Shown here: one piece after another, positions 27,520 through 36,169 of the stretch | How positions within the stretch are numbered: position 1 is the first letter of the stretch | Layout: each line of letters begins with the position of its first letter | NCBI RefSeq assembly: GCF_000427785.1 | Contig: NZ_ATYR01000003.1 | Location: forward strand, 169,196 to 233,195 | Source of the DNA: Massilia alkalitolerans DSM 17462 | GTDB lineage: Bacteria; Pseudomonadota; Gammaproteobacteria; Burkholderiales; Burkholderiaceae_D | Length of the DNA: 64,000 nt | Direction of reading: 5' to 3' | Program-made: the position numbers and the translations under genes | The notes under the pieces: generated by a model | The model's input: only the letters and a program-made list of their open reading frames with translations | Database searches by the model: none | Told to the model about the DNA's origin: nothing

Positions 27520-28608
27520 TTACGGCTGGGGCTCGTGCACATCTGATACCTCCACATCCTCGGCGGCGATCTTCTCGTCCGCCAGCTCGTGGTCTTCCTC
27601 GTCCGCCACCAGGCCCTCCTGATCGGCGCCGCGCGCACTGTCATAGGTGAGCTCGACCAGCATCGGGAAATGGTCCGAGCCAAAAGACGGCAGGCGTTCG
27701 ATGTGCGAGAGCGTGAAATGTTCGCTGTGGAACAGGTGGTCGAGCGGCCAGCGCGCGAACCAGAAGCCGGCATGGAAGGTATTGAACATGCCGCGCCCGA
27801 TGCGCGGATCGAGCAGGCCGCTGATCTTGCGGAACAGCCTGGTGGTGGTCGACCACGCCACATCGTTCAGGTCGCCCGCGACGATCACCGGCGTCTCCAG
27901 GCCGGCCTCGTCCACGCTCTTGGCGACCACCAGCAGCTCGGCGTCGCGCTGGGTCGATTCCATGTGTTCCGTCGGGCTGGGCGGCGTCGGATGCAGGAAA
28001 TGCATGCGCACCTTGTGTCCGGACGGCAGGATGACCAGGGTATGGATCGACGGGATGTCGTCCTCGACCAGGAACTGGATGGCGCTGTCTTCCAGCGGCA
28101 GCCGCGAATAGACGTGCATGCCATACAGATTGTCGAGCGGACACTTGATGGCATGGGGGTAGTCCTTCTCGAGCACATCCAGCCTTTCCTGCCACCACGC
28201 ATCCGTTTCCAGCGTGACGAAGATGTCGGGCTGGTGCTGGCGGATCAGCGCGATCAAGCCATCGGTATTCCGGTTCGGCATCAGCACATTGGCCGTCAGG
28301 ATACGGAACTGGCGGTTCGCCCCGCCAATCACCGCATTCTTCACCTCGTGCGGATAGGCCTTTGTGTACGGAAAGATCCACCAGGCCTGGTAAGCGAGGC
28401 AGGCGGCATTCGCCACCAGCAGCAGGTGGAAATGGCTGTCGCGCCAGTCGAGGAACACGAACTGCCCGACCAGCACGGCGAGCGACAGGATGGCCAATTG
28501 AAGGCGCGGAAAATCAAGGTCGCGTATCCACCACCCTGTGCATCGCAACAAGGGAAGCAGCGTCGCGAGGACGATCACGGCAACCAGGGTTACGAAAGTC
28601 GGCAGCAT
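27520..28608 (-). CDS. Membrane-anchored endonuclease/exonuclease/phosphatase-family protein, 362 aa
   Basis: Three hydrophobic N-terminal segments (about residues 3-22, 36-53 and 58-78) anchor an EEP-fold catalytic domain. Motifs seen are T-A-N-V-L-M-P-N (strand 1 Asn), L-E-T-D-A-W-W (metal-binding Glu), G-D-L-N-D-V-A-W-S (catalytic D-x-N) and S-D-H-F-P-M-L-V-E-L (terminal D-H). The C-terminal 30 residues form an acidic tail. It belongs to the group of membrane EEP proteins found in many proteobacteria, whose substrates are not well defined. Transcribed alone, convergent with the antiporter/HepT-like pair. Confidence 0.87.
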   Translation of the reverse strand: MLPTFVTLVAVIVLATLLPLLRCTGWWIRDLDFPRLQLAILSLAVLVGQFVFLDWRDSHFHLLLVANAACLAYQAWWIFPYTKAYPHEVKNAVIGGANRQFRILTANVLMPNRNTDGLIALIRQHQPDIFVTLETDAWWQERLDVLEKDYPHAIKCPLDNLYGMHVYSRLPLEDSAIQFLVEDDIPSIHTLVILPSGHKVRMHFLHPTPPSPTEHMESTQRDAELLVVAKSVDEAGLETPVIVAGDLNDVAWSTTTRLFRKISGLLDPRIGRGMFNTFHAGFWFARWPLDHLFHSEHFTLSHIERLPSFGSDHFPMLVELTYDSARGADQEGLVADEEDHELADEKIAAEDVEVSDVHEPQP

Positions 28609-28799
28609 GGTCTCTCGAAGGCGGCAAGTAACTCATCACAAAACTGAGGCTTGCAGTATGTCCGCTTTCAAACGCAGCCGTCTGTACGCTAGCGTGCACA
28701 AGCGGCAAGATAATCCGCTGCAAGCAGACCAGCCCATGCCAAAACACCTTATCAAACAGAAATGCTTGCCTTGAGCTGCTGCAGGTTTGCGCAAACCGC

Positions 28800-28828
28800 T
28801 TGAAAAGCCTGCAGACGAGACTTATGTT
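28800..28828 (+). promoter_or_regulatory. Putative sigma-70 promoter of the 54-aa membrane protein
   Basis: TTGAAA (28800-28805), 17 bases, and TATGTT (28823-28828) give a good -35/-10 pair, 27 bases before the ATG at 28856. It is the best promoter-like pair in the 247-base gap between the divergent genes. Confidence 0.5.
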
Positions 28829-28855
28829 CAATACTAGACATGCAGGGATACCGTC

Positions 28856-29020
28856 ATGAACCTAAGCAAGCCCGTAGAGAAAGCAGGCAAAGGTGCGAAG
28901 CACCTTGAACGCGTGAAATCCCGCTCGAGGTTCAACGTCTATCCCCTGCTGGGCATCCTCCTGGGCATCGTCGTGGCCGTGCTGGCCTACGGCGGGCTGT
29001 ACCTCCTGCTTTGCGGCTGA
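28856..29020 (+). CDS. Small single-pass membrane protein, 54 aa
   Basis: ATG 28856 follows an AGGGA ribosome-binding sequence and gives a 54-residue protein ending at TGA 29018-29020. Residues 1-26 are strongly basic (seven Lys/Arg and one His); residues 29-53 are a continuous hydrophobic helix. The positive-inside rule predicts a cytoplasmic N-terminus. It has its own promoter-like sequence and converges on the cytochrome operon. A small GC hairpin (29027-29043) lies just past the stop. Function unknown. Confidence 0.65.
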   Translation: MNLSKPVEKAGKGAKHLERVKSRSRFNVYPLLGILLGIVVAVLAYGGLYLLLCG

Positions 29021-29046
29021 GGCAACGCAGGCCCCAAGCCTGCAGA

Positions 29047-29841
29047 TCAGCGGGCAGCGTAGTACCGGCTGAGCTCCACGATCTCCGTATCTGTCAGGCC
29101 ATGCGCGGCATTGCGCATCTGGCGGTTGATATCGTTGGCGCGCCGGCCATCACGGAATGCCGTGAGCTGGTCACGCAGATAGCTTTCCGATAATCCTTCC
29201 AGCACCGGTGTGGCCGGACGCGAGGCATGCGGGCTGTGGCACGAGGCACAGGCACCGATGGCACGCATGGGGTCGCCGTTGCGCACCAATCGTGGACTTG
29301 CCTGTGCCACCTGTTCCACTGCGGCAATGCGCTCGCGCTCGAGCGAAGCGTAATAGGCGGACAGATCGCGCATGTCCTGGTCGCTCAGCTCCATCACCAG
29401 CGGCCGCATGATGGCGCTCGGGCGGTGGCCCGATGCGAAGTCGCGCAGCTGCTTGTAGGTGCTCGAAGCCGGCTGCCCCGCCAGGTGCGGCGTCCCGGCC
29501 GGGCTGGTCCCGCGCGCGCCATGGCACATGGTGCAGGCCATCGCCAGCGTTGCCCCCCTGCCCACCGAGACATTTCCCGCGGCGCCCATCATAGTGGCGT
29601 TCACGATCACGTTGCTCGGATATTTCCGTTCATCCTCCGGCAGTGCTGCGCTTTGATAGGGTGCCGGCGCGCCCGCGGCCCTGCAGATCGATTCCCACAG
29701 GCTTTCCATCGCGGCGCGGGCATGCGCTTTCGGCACCCAGACAAAGCCGACCAGCGCGGCCGCGAAGGCGATCACTGCCAGGATCGCGACGCTCCAGGCG
29801 AACCAGCGGTTGCGGAATGAAAAGGTCTTTTCCATGCTCAT
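29047..29841 (-). CDS. Membrane-anchored diheme cytochrome c (c4-type), 264 aa
   Basis: Last gene of the oxidase operon. A single membrane anchor covers residues 13-34, and two heme-c sites follow: C103-T-M-C-H107 and C198-A-S-C-H202. The two halves have the repeated c4 layout, with H-L-A-G-Q-P, Y-K-Q-L-R-D-F and M-R-D-L-S-A-Y-Y landmarks. It would pass electrons from the respiratory chain to the Cu-A site of subunit II in the periplasm. The start ATG overlaps the stop of subunit I in ATGA; a second ATG two codons on is possible. Confidence 0.9.
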   Translation of the reverse strand: MSMEKTFSFRNRWFAWSVAILAVIAFAAALVGFVWVPKAHARAAMESLWESICRAAGAPAPYQSAALPEDERKYPSNVIVNATMMGAAGNVSVGRGATLAMACTMCHGARGTSPAGTPHLAGQPASSTYKQLRDFASGHRPSAIMRPLVMELSDQDMRDLSAYYASLERERIAAVEQVAQASPRLVRNGDPMRAIGACASCHSPHASRPATPVLEGLSESYLRDQLTAFRDGRRANDINRQMRNAAHGLTDTEIVELSRYYAAR

Positions 29842-31469
29842 GGCTGTGCTCCCACCGGCACCGCCGGCACCGAGGTCTGCTTTAGTGCGATGAGCTGGCT
29901 GATCGGGTAGCCGTAATTCACCAGCGACAGCCCGATCATCAGTGCCAGCCACAGCGCATAGCTGTTGAGCGCGGCGGGCATCCGGCCGCCCGCATGCACC
30001 GGCTGGCTGAAGCGGAATTCGGGCAGCCTGACGCGCTCACTGCGGTGGCCGCGCAGCAGCACCAGCAGGAACAGCAGGCCAGAGATCACCAGCAGCAGCC
30101 CGCCGAAGAAGGTGATGATCACCGTGATCGCCTGGGCCGAGATCTCGGGATGGCTGTAGTCGAAATAGGCCATCCGGCGCGGCATGCCGAGAATGCCGGT
30201 GATGTGCCAGGGGAATGTCAGCACGATCATGCCAACAAACCATAGCCAGAGCTGGGCACGCATCATGCGTCCGGCCACCAGCTGCTTGCCGGTCAGGTGC
30301 GGCCACAGGTCATAGGCCAGCGCGAAATACATGATGACGATGGCGCCCCCGAAGATCAGGTGGAAGTGGCCGGTGATCCACTGCGTATTGTGGACGGCGA
30401 AGTCGAGCTGGTAGCTCATGTTGATCAGGCCGCCCGCACCGCCGAAGCCGAGCAGGATGAAGGAAAAGGCGACCGCCAGCATCATCGGATTCTTCCATGG
30501 CAGGCGTTTGACCCAGCCGAAGGCCCCGGTGCCGCCACGCAGCCGTCCCGCGATCTCGACCGAGGCGGTGATGGTGAAGATGGTCAGCAGGGTCGGCACC
30601 GACACCATGCCGGTAAATACGGCGTGCAGGAACTTCACGCCCGAGCCAACCTGCGGGTCCTGGAACAGGTGGTGCACGCCGATCGGCATCGAAAACACCA
30701 GAAACAGCACGAAGGAAATGCGCGCCATCTTGTCGCTGTAGAGCCGCCCGCCGATGGCGCGTGGCACCAGCGTGTAGAAGGCGATGTAGGCGGGCATCAG
30801 CCAGAAGTAGACGATCGCGTGCAGGGTCCAGGAAAAGAACACGCGCGCCAGGCCGGCGTCGATGGTGCTCTTGAAGCCGAGCGCCACCGGCAGGATCAGG
30901 AACAGGATCTCGATGGCCGCGCCGAGCGAGGTCCAGGCCCACAGGTAGGCGCCGGCCAGGTTGGCGAACATCGGCAGCGGCACCGTGGCGCCCGGGTTGG
31001 CCGCCTTCCACACCTTGAGGTTGATCGACATCAGCGCCACCCAGATCCACGAACCCACGACCACCAGCACCACCCCAATGTAGTAGAAGGCATTCCCGAT
31101 CAGGGGCGGGTAAAAGGTATACAGCACCGTGGCCAGGCCCATCGACACCGGCACCATTGCCGTCACCGTGCCGATCACCACCAGGAAGAACCCAAGCCAG
31201 GCCCAGCGCCGTCCCACCAGCGGCTGCTTGAGCGCCAGTTCCACGATCGCATAGCCGAAGCCCATTGCCACCAGGGTCGGGAACACATAGCCCATGGCCG
31301 ACCCGTGCGCGGTAACGGCGCGGTAGTACAGCTCGGGGTTGCCGATCCAGTCACGCAGAGGGCTGCGGATGTACATCTGCCATTCGCCCAGTACCAGGGC
31401 GACGAAGAACGCGGCGAAGGCGACCCAGAAATGGGCCAGTACCAGCCGTCTGGAATCATTGCTGAACAC
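29838..31469 (-). CDS. Heme-copper oxygen reductase subunit I, B-type (ba3-like), 543 aa
   Basis: The catalytic subunit, with 13 or so membrane helices. Ligands are visible: His55 (T-A-H-G-S-A-M) and His370 for the low-spin heme, His368 for the high-spin heme (T-G-H-F-H), and His217, His266 and His267 for Cu-B (W-T-L-H-A-I-V-Y and V-H-H-L-F). Tyr221 stands four residues after His217, the cross-linked pair. The K-channel-type layout and lack of the A-type D-channel asparagines place it in the B family (CbaA-like) rather than aa3. It overlaps subunit II by 14 bases. Such oxidases have high oxygen affinity in known cases. Confidence 0.92.
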   Translation of the reverse strand: MFSNDSRRLVLAHFWVAFAAFFVALVLGEWQMYIRSPLRDWIGNPELYYRAVTAHGSAMGYVFPTLVAMGFGYAIVELALKQPLVGRRWAWLGFFLVVIGTVTAMVPVSMGLATVLYTFYPPLIGNAFYYIGVVLVVVGSWIWVALMSINLKVWKAANPGATVPLPMFANLAGAYLWAWTSLGAAIEILFLILPVALGFKSTIDAGLARVFFSWTLHAIVYFWLMPAYIAFYTLVPRAIGGRLYSDKMARISFVLFLVFSMPIGVHHLFQDPQVGSGVKFLHAVFTGMVSVPTLLTIFTITASVEIAGRLRGGTGAFGWVKRLPWKNPMMLAVAFSFILLGFGGAGGLINMSYQLDFAVHNTQWITGHFHLIFGGAIVIMYFALAYDLWPHLTGKQLVAGRMMRAQLWLWFVGMIVLTFPWHITGILGMPRRMAYFDYSHPEISAQAITVIITFFGGLLLVISGLLFLLVLLRGHRSERVRLPEFRFSQPVHAGGRMPAALNSYALWLALMIGLSLVNYGYPISQLIALKQTSVPAVPVGAQP

Positions 31470-32043
31470 AGCTCGCCCTCCTTCCCTCGCTGGCCTGGCG
31501 CATGAACTCGGCCCGGTCGACGATCTTCACGCGTGCCCACATGGCCGCGTGCCCGACCCCGCAGTATTCGTGACAGGGAAACACGTGCTCTCCCGGTTTC
31601 TCGAATTGCGTGCTGAAGTTCGAAATGTAGCCCGGGATTAGCATCACGTTGACGTTGCCCTGGGCGATCGAGAAACCGTGGACCACGTCGGCGGCGGTCC
31701 CGCGAATGCGCACCGGCGTATTCGCCGGGACCAGCACGCACGAAGGAGTGAAGGAGTACTGGTTGGCCAGCACGCGCACGGTGACGCTGCCGTCATCCTC
31801 GAGCACGGAACCAAGGTTGCCTTCCACGAACTCGCCCGACAGGTGCAGGGTATTGGGATCGATGGTCTCGGTGCGCACCGGCGGCATCGCGGCCCAGTGC
31901 ACGCTCATGTAAACGATCATCCCGACCAGGAACACGATGATGGCGCCGACCAGCCAGGCCCAGCGCATCTCGGCCGCGTGGGCGACATGTTCGAGCGCGT
32001 CGCCGTCGGCGCCACGGGGAATGTCCGGCGTGGTGTTGGCCAT
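31456..32043 (-). CDS. Oxidase subunit II with Cu-A site, 195 aa
   Basis: One membrane helix (about residues 29-49) holds a periplasmic cupredoxin domain. The Cu-A ligands are complete: His122 (V-V-H-G-F-S), Cys157, Cys161, His165 and Met168 in P-C-H-E-Y-C-G-V-G-H-A-A-M. It receives electrons from the operon's cytochromes and passes them to subunit I. The start at 32043 has an excellent GGAGGA ribosome site overlapping the end of the upstream small-subunit gene. The short length with a single helix fits the ba3-type subunit II. Confidence 0.93.
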   Translation of the reverse strand: MANTTPDIPRGADGDALEHVAHAAEMRWAWLVGAIIVFLVGMIVYMSVHWAAMPPVRTETIDPNTLHLSGEFVEGNLGSVLEDDGSVTVRVLANQYSFTPSCVLVPANTPVRIRGTAADVVHGFSIAQGNVNVMLIPGYISNFSTQFEKPGEHVFPCHEYCGVGHAAMWARVKIVDRAEFMRQASEGRRASCVQQ

Positions 32044-32044
32044 C

Positions 32045-32218
32045 TTAGCCTCCTCCCCGCGCCAGGTATACGAGTACGTAGAACGCCAGCCAGATTGCCA
32101 TGACGATCGCCACCGCCAGCCCCGCCACGGCGAAGGCGCCGCGCGGCCCCTGCGCCACGATGGCGTCCACACGCTGCTGGTCGGCGCTGCCATCACTGTC
32201 CATCGGTTCCAGGATCAT
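32045..32218 (-). CDS. Small oxidase subunit (IIa-like), 57 aa
   Basis: A short ORF between the triheme cytochrome gene and subunit II. Residues 27-51 form one membrane helix (A-F-A-V-A-G-L-A-V-A-I-V-M-A-I-W-L), with a soluble acidic N-terminus and a short R-G-G-G tail. Its stop overlaps the ribosome site of subunit II, and position and size match the single-helix subunit IIa of Thermus-type ba3 oxidase. The role is inferred from context; sequence similarity at this length proves little. Confidence 0.75.
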   Translation of the reverse strand: MILEPMDSDGSADQQRVDAIVAQGPRGAFAVAGLAVAIVMAIWLAFYVLVYLARGGG

Positions 32219-32250
32219 GGATTCTCCTTGTTAATCAGCCCTTCCAGGAA

Positions 32251-33576
32251 TTACTCGACGGTCGCCGCGCGCAGTTCGCTCACCTCGCGCGCCGTCACCG
32301 GCGCGCCGCGGTTGCCCCAAGCGGTCCGGATATAGGTCACCACCGCCGCAACGTCGTCGTCCGACAGCTCATGGAAGAAAGGCGGCATCCCGTAGGGCAT
32401 CGGATTGCGGCGCGTGCCAGGCGGGTAGCCGCCGTTGAGCACCATCCGGATCGGGTTGACGGCGGAAGTCATGGTGATCGACTGGTTGTTCGCCAGCGGC
32501 GGATAGTGCGGCAGCTTGCCACGCCCGCGCTCGCCATGGCAGCTGGCGCATTGCGCGTCATAGATGCGCCGGCCCTGCGCGAACTGCTGGGTGGCATGCG
32601 CGCGCGCGGGGGCCATGTCGGGATCGGTATTGACCGGCTGGTCCGCCGGCAGGCTCTTGAGGTAAACCGCCATCGCGCGCACGTCGGCGTCGGTCATGAA
32701 CTGCAGGCTGTTGAAGGTGACCTCGGCCATTGGTCCGTAGACGGTGCCGCGGTTCGACACCCCTTTTTGCAGCAGGTCGACGATGTCCTGGATTTCCCAG
32801 TTGCCCAGCCCGGCCTCCTTGTTCGAGGTGAGCGAGGGCGCGTACCAGTTCTGCATCGGGATCAGGCCGCCTCGGAAGGCCTGCTCTTCCGACGAGCCGC
32901 CCAGCGCGTTGATCGGGGTATGGCACATGGCGCAGTGGCCCAGGCCCTGGACCAGGTAGGCGCCACGGTTCCATTCGGCGGACTTGCCCGGATCCGGCTG
33001 GTACTCACCCTCCTGGAAATAGAGCGTGCGCCAGCCGATCAGCAGCGAGCGGTTGTTGTAGGGGAAGCGCAGGTCGTGTTCGCGCGTCTGCATGCGCACC
33101 GCCGGCACCGAGCGCAGGTAGGCGAAGATCGCGTCGCTGTCGGCGCGCGTCACCTTGGTATAGCTCGCGAAGGGCATGGCCGGATAGAGCAGCTCGCCCT
33201 TGCGCGACTTACCAGTGCGCATCATGTTGAAGAACTCGGTAGCCGTCCAGTCGCCGATGCCGGTTTCACGGTCGGGCGTGATGTTCGGCGCATACAGCGT
33301 CCCGAAAGGCGTGGGCATGGGGCGGTTGCCCGAGAAAATTTTCCCACCAGGAATCGTATGACAGGCGATGCAGTCGCCCGCCTGCGCCAGGTATTTGCCG
33401 CGCGCGATCAGTTCGGCGGACGCCATGCCGTCGACTTCGGTCCCGGCCCTGCTGTTCAGCAGTTCCGGCGGCCGCAGCCCGCGGCCCACCGTCAGGGCCA
33501 GGGCCACGCCAAGCACGATCACCCCGCCGGCAAGACCCCAGATCGTCGCTCGCTTGAACTTGGCAGATGTACTCAT
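32251..33576 (-). CDS. Triheme cytochrome c, membrane-anchored, 441 aa
   Basis: A hydrophobic anchor (residues 12-31) is followed by three c-type heme sites: C69-I-A-C-H73, C215-A-M-C-H219 and C343-A-S-C-H347. The layout is that of the cytochrome subunits of membrane alcohol and gluconate dehydrogenases (P-T-P-F-G-T-L-Y-A-P-N-I-T-P-D, Y-P-A-M-P-F-A-S-Y landmarks). No dehydrogenase subunit is present here, so in this operon it most likely relays electrons to the ba3-type oxidase. Second gene of the unit, starting 13 bases after the stop of the first. Confidence 0.9.
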   Translation of the reverse strand: MSTSAKFKRATIWGLAGGVIVLGVALALTVGRGLRPPELLNSRAGTEVDGMASAELIARGKYLAQAGDCIACHTIPGGKIFSGNRPMPTPFGTLYAPNITPDRETGIGDWTATEFFNMMRTGKSRKGELLYPAMPFASYTKVTRADSDAIFAYLRSVPAVRMQTREHDLRFPYNNRSLLIGWRTLYFQEGEYQPDPGKSAEWNRGAYLVQGLGHCAMCHTPINALGGSSEEQAFRGGLIPMQNWYAPSLTSNKEAGLGNWEIQDIVDLLQKGVSNRGTVYGPMAEVTFNSLQFMTDADVRAMAVYLKSLPADQPVNTDPDMAPARAHATQQFAQGRRIYDAQCASCHGERGRGKLPHYPPLANNQSITMTSAVNPIRMVLNGGYPPGTRRNPMPYGMPPFFHELSDDDVAAVVTYIRTAWGNRGAPVTAREVSELRAATVE

Positions 33577-33589
33577 GGACGCATGCCTT

Positions 33590-34345
33590 TCACTTCGAAT
33601 GGACCTGGCTGCCGCAGGGCATGGGCAGCGCCGTCGTATTCCCCTTCACGGGCCGGACATCGGTCACCGGCAGAGAACTCAGGTAGGCCGACACGGCGGC
33701 GACCTCCGTCTCGGTCAGGCTCGACGCGATTACCTGCATGCAGTCCGGAGCCAGCGCGGTACGTACGCCATAACGCCACGCGCCAAGCTGCGCGCTCACG
33801 TAGTCGGCACGCAAGCCCAGCAGGCCAGGAATGCCTGGTTCACGTCCCGCCAGGTCACTGCCATGGCAAGTGGCACAGGCAGGAATGCGGCGCGCCGGCA
33901 CGCCGCCGGTGACGATCTGCTGTCCATCCCGCACCAGCTGCGGTAATGGCGGCTGCCCCGTCGTCGCCAGCGGCGGCGGGTTCTGGGCGGCGAAGTATTC
34001 CGCCATCTTGTAGAGATAGGCATCAGGCAGGTAGGCCAGCAGGTAGTTCATCGGAACGTACTTGCGGCGACCGTCCCGGAAGGCCACCAGCTGGTTGTAG
34101 AGGTAGCCTGCGGGCTTGCCGGCCAGGCGCGGGAAATAGACATTCTGGACGCCGCGCCCTGCAACACCGTGGCAGCTGACACAAGCCGCCACGCGTGCTT
34201 CCATCGTGTCCGGGACCTGCCCGTCCGACGACGGCACGGTGGGCACATTCCGGCTCTGTGCCGGAACGAGCTGCGATATGGAGCCCAGCAACAGGCATGC
34301 GAAAACGTGTGCAAGAGGCTTCAATTTCCCTCTCCCAGTGAACAT
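33590..34345 (-). CDS. Diheme cytochrome c4-like protein, 251 aa
   Basis: First gene of the oxidase operon. After a signal peptide, two heme sites (C55-V-S-C-H59 and C157-A-T-C-H161) sit in repeated c4-type domains with F-P-R-L-A-G-K-P-A-G-Y-L-Y-N-Q-L and G-L-L-G-L-R-A-D-Y landmarks. A TTG at 34324 may be the true start: it has GGAG seven bases upstream and gives a cleaner signal peptide, whereas ATG 34345 has no ribosome site. It would act as a soluble or loosely bound electron donor in the periplasm. Confidence 0.9.
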   Translation of the reverse strand: MFTGRGKLKPLAHVFACLLLGSISQLVPAQSRNVPTVPSSDGQVPDTMEARVAACVSCHGVAGRGVQNVYFPRLAGKPAGYLYNQLVAFRDGRRKYVPMNYLLAYLPDAYLYKMAEYFAAQNPPPLATTGQPPLPQLVRDGQQIVTGGVPARRIPACATCHGSDLAGREPGIPGLLGLRADYVSAQLGAWRYGVRTALAPDCMQVIASSLTETEVAAVSAYLSSLPVTDVRPVKGNTTALPMPCGSQVHSK

Positions 34346-34467
34346 CTGCGTCGGCAGTAAGCCACGCTACATATGTACAACGTAGCATGAGCTCTACTGG
34401 GATGTCGCACTTTTGTCCCGTCTGTTTGAGCCCGAGAGGAAATTGGCAAAACTGCCGAAAAAGTCGG

Positions 34468-35493
34468 CTACTGTGTAAGCTTCACGATCAACTTGCCGAA
34501 ATTGCGTCCCTGCAGCAGGTCGATGAAGGCTGCCGGCGCCTTGTCCAGCCCTTCGACGATGTGCTCGCGGTAGCGCAGGCGCCCATCCCCTACCCACCCC
34601 TGCGCTTCCTGCAGGAAGGCGGGCCGCAGCTCGGCAAACTCGCGCTGGATGAAGCCGCGGATGTTCAGGCTCTTCGTCAGCACGTCGCGCATGAGCAGGG
34701 CCAGCCGGTCGACGCCGGGCGCAGCCTGCGGCAAGGCGTTGTACTGGGCAATCAGGCCGCACACCGGCACCCGGGCGAAGTCGTTCAGCAGCGGGAATAC
34801 CGCATCCCACACCTTGCCGCCGACGTTCTCGAAATACACGTCGATGCCTTGCGGGCAGGCGCTTGCGAGCTGCTGCGCGAAATCGGGCGCGCGGTGGTCG
34901 ACCACGGCGTCGAAGCCCAGCTCGTCGCGCACGAAAGCGCATTTGTCGGGACCGCCCGCGATGCCGACCGCACGCGCACCCTGGATGCTGGCGATCTGCC
35001 CCACCGCCGAGCCCACCGCGCCGCTCGCCGCGGCCACCACCACGGTCTCGCCCGCCCGGGGGCGGCCGATCTGCAACAGGCCCGCCCAGGCCGTAAAGCC
35101 CGGCATGCCCAGCACGCCGAGCGCCGTGCTGGGCGGCGCCACCGATGGGTCGAGCTTGCGCAGCCCGAGGCCATCGGACAGCGCATAGCGCTGCCAGCCC
35201 GAGTGCGACAGCACGATGTCGCCCACCGCGTACTGCGCATGGCGCGATGCGATGACGCGCGCCACGGTGCCGCCTTCCATGACGGCGCCGAGCGCGACCG
35301 GCTCCGCATACGACTTCGCATCGTCCATCCTGCCGCGCATGTAAGGGTCGAGCGACAGGTACAGGATTTCCAGCAGCAGCTGGCCATCGGCGGGAACCGG
35401 GCAAGGCTCCTCTACAATGCGGAAGTTGTCCGGCCGCGGCAGGCCTTCGGGACGGGAAGCGAGCAGGACCCGCTGGTTGCGTGCTGGTGTCAT
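34468..35493 (-). CDS. Zinc-free NADP-dependent MDR oxidoreductase, 341 aa
   Basis: A medium-chain dehydrogenase/reductase of the leukotriene-B4 12-hydroxydehydrogenase / CurA type, reducing activated C=C bonds with NADPH. Landmarks: the N-terminal L-S-L-D-P-Y-M-R-G-R-M, the Rossmann loop A-A-A-S-G-A-V-G-S-A-V-G-Q, F-E-N-V-G-G in the catalytic domain, and the C-terminal G-R-N-F-G-K-L-I-V. There are no structural or catalytic zinc ligands. ATG 35493 is chosen because GGAGG lies 9 bases upstream; the earlier ATG 35502 abuts it. Monocistronic. Confidence 0.92.
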   Translation of the reverse strand: MTPARNQRVLLASRPEGLPRPDNFRIVEEPCPVPADGQLLLEILYLSLDPYMRGRMDDAKSYAEPVALGAVMEGGTVARVIASRHAQYAVGDIVLSHSGWQRYALSDGLGLRKLDPSVAPPSTALGVLGMPGFTAWAGLLQIGRPRAGETVVVAAASGAVGSAVGQIASIQGARAVGIAGGPDKCAFVRDELGFDAVVDHRAPDFAQQLASACPQGIDVYFENVGGKVWDAVFPLLNDFARVPVCGLIAQYNALPQAAPGVDRLALLMRDVLTKSLNIRGFIQREFAELRPAFLQEAQGWVGDGRLRYREHIVEGLDKAPAAFIDLLQGRNFGKLIVKLTQ

Positions 35494-35701
35494 CGTCGGC
35501 ATCCTCCGAAAAAATAAGGAACAGACAATCCTACGCCGAATACGGAAATTTTTCCTGCCAGTCCTTCGGCACAAAGCCCACATCCTCGTCGACGATTACA
35601 AGAACTTACAGAAATCCGACCATCGCCGCCTTCTCAACAGTTCGCGGCACTTGTACCATAGCCGTCATTCCCGTTTCATTACTCTTCATAAGAAAAGCAC
35701 C

Positions 35702-36166
35702 ATGACCTTCACCACCCTGTCCCGCGCGCTGTGCCTGGCCGCCTTCGCCGCCGCCGTCGCCGCTCCTGTCCACGCCACCAGCTTCACCTCGTCCGCCTCC
35801 AGCGCGGGCTCGGCCTCGTCGGGCAGCATCTCCGACTCGATCGGCGCTTCCAGCAACAGCTCGAGCGGCGAAGACCGCGTGGCCGCGGGCGAATACCGCG
35901 TGATCGACATCGCCCAGGCGCCGGGCAAGGTGGATACCACCCGCATGACCCTGCGCGCGGTCGCCGCCGGCCCGGCCCGCGAATTCACCCTCGACGTGCC
36001 GAACCGTGCGCTGGCCGAACGCGGCGTCGGCAAGGGCGAACTGGTGCAGGTCAGCGAACGCGTGTACGGCTTCGACTTCGCCCATGCCGACACCAAGCGC
36101 TCCTTCTTCCTGGCGCTGCAGGACGACTGGTACCGCGACCTGGCTTCGCGCAAGGTCACGATCTAA
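35702..36166 (+). CDS. Ser-rich secreted protein of unknown function, 154 aa
   Basis: A Sec signal (residues 1-25, ending V-H-A-T) is followed by a Ser/Gly/Ala low-complexity stretch (27-55), then a compact C-terminal domain with beta-type composition (Y-R-V-I-D-I-A-Q-A-P-G-K-V-D ... V-Y-G-F-D-F). The DUF2145 gene starts three bases after its stop, so the two proteins are exported and produced together. I do not recognise the domain. Its constant partner may be the adjacent putative hydrolase. Confidence 0.75.
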   Translation: MTFTTLSRALCLAAFAAAVAAPVHATSFTSSASSAGSASSGSISDSIGASSNSSSGEDRVAAGEYRVIDIAQAPGKVDTTRMTLRAVAAGPAREFTLDVPNRALAERGVGKGELVQVSERVYGFDFAHADTKRSFFLALQDDWYRDLASRKVTI

Positions 36167-36169
36167 GCA

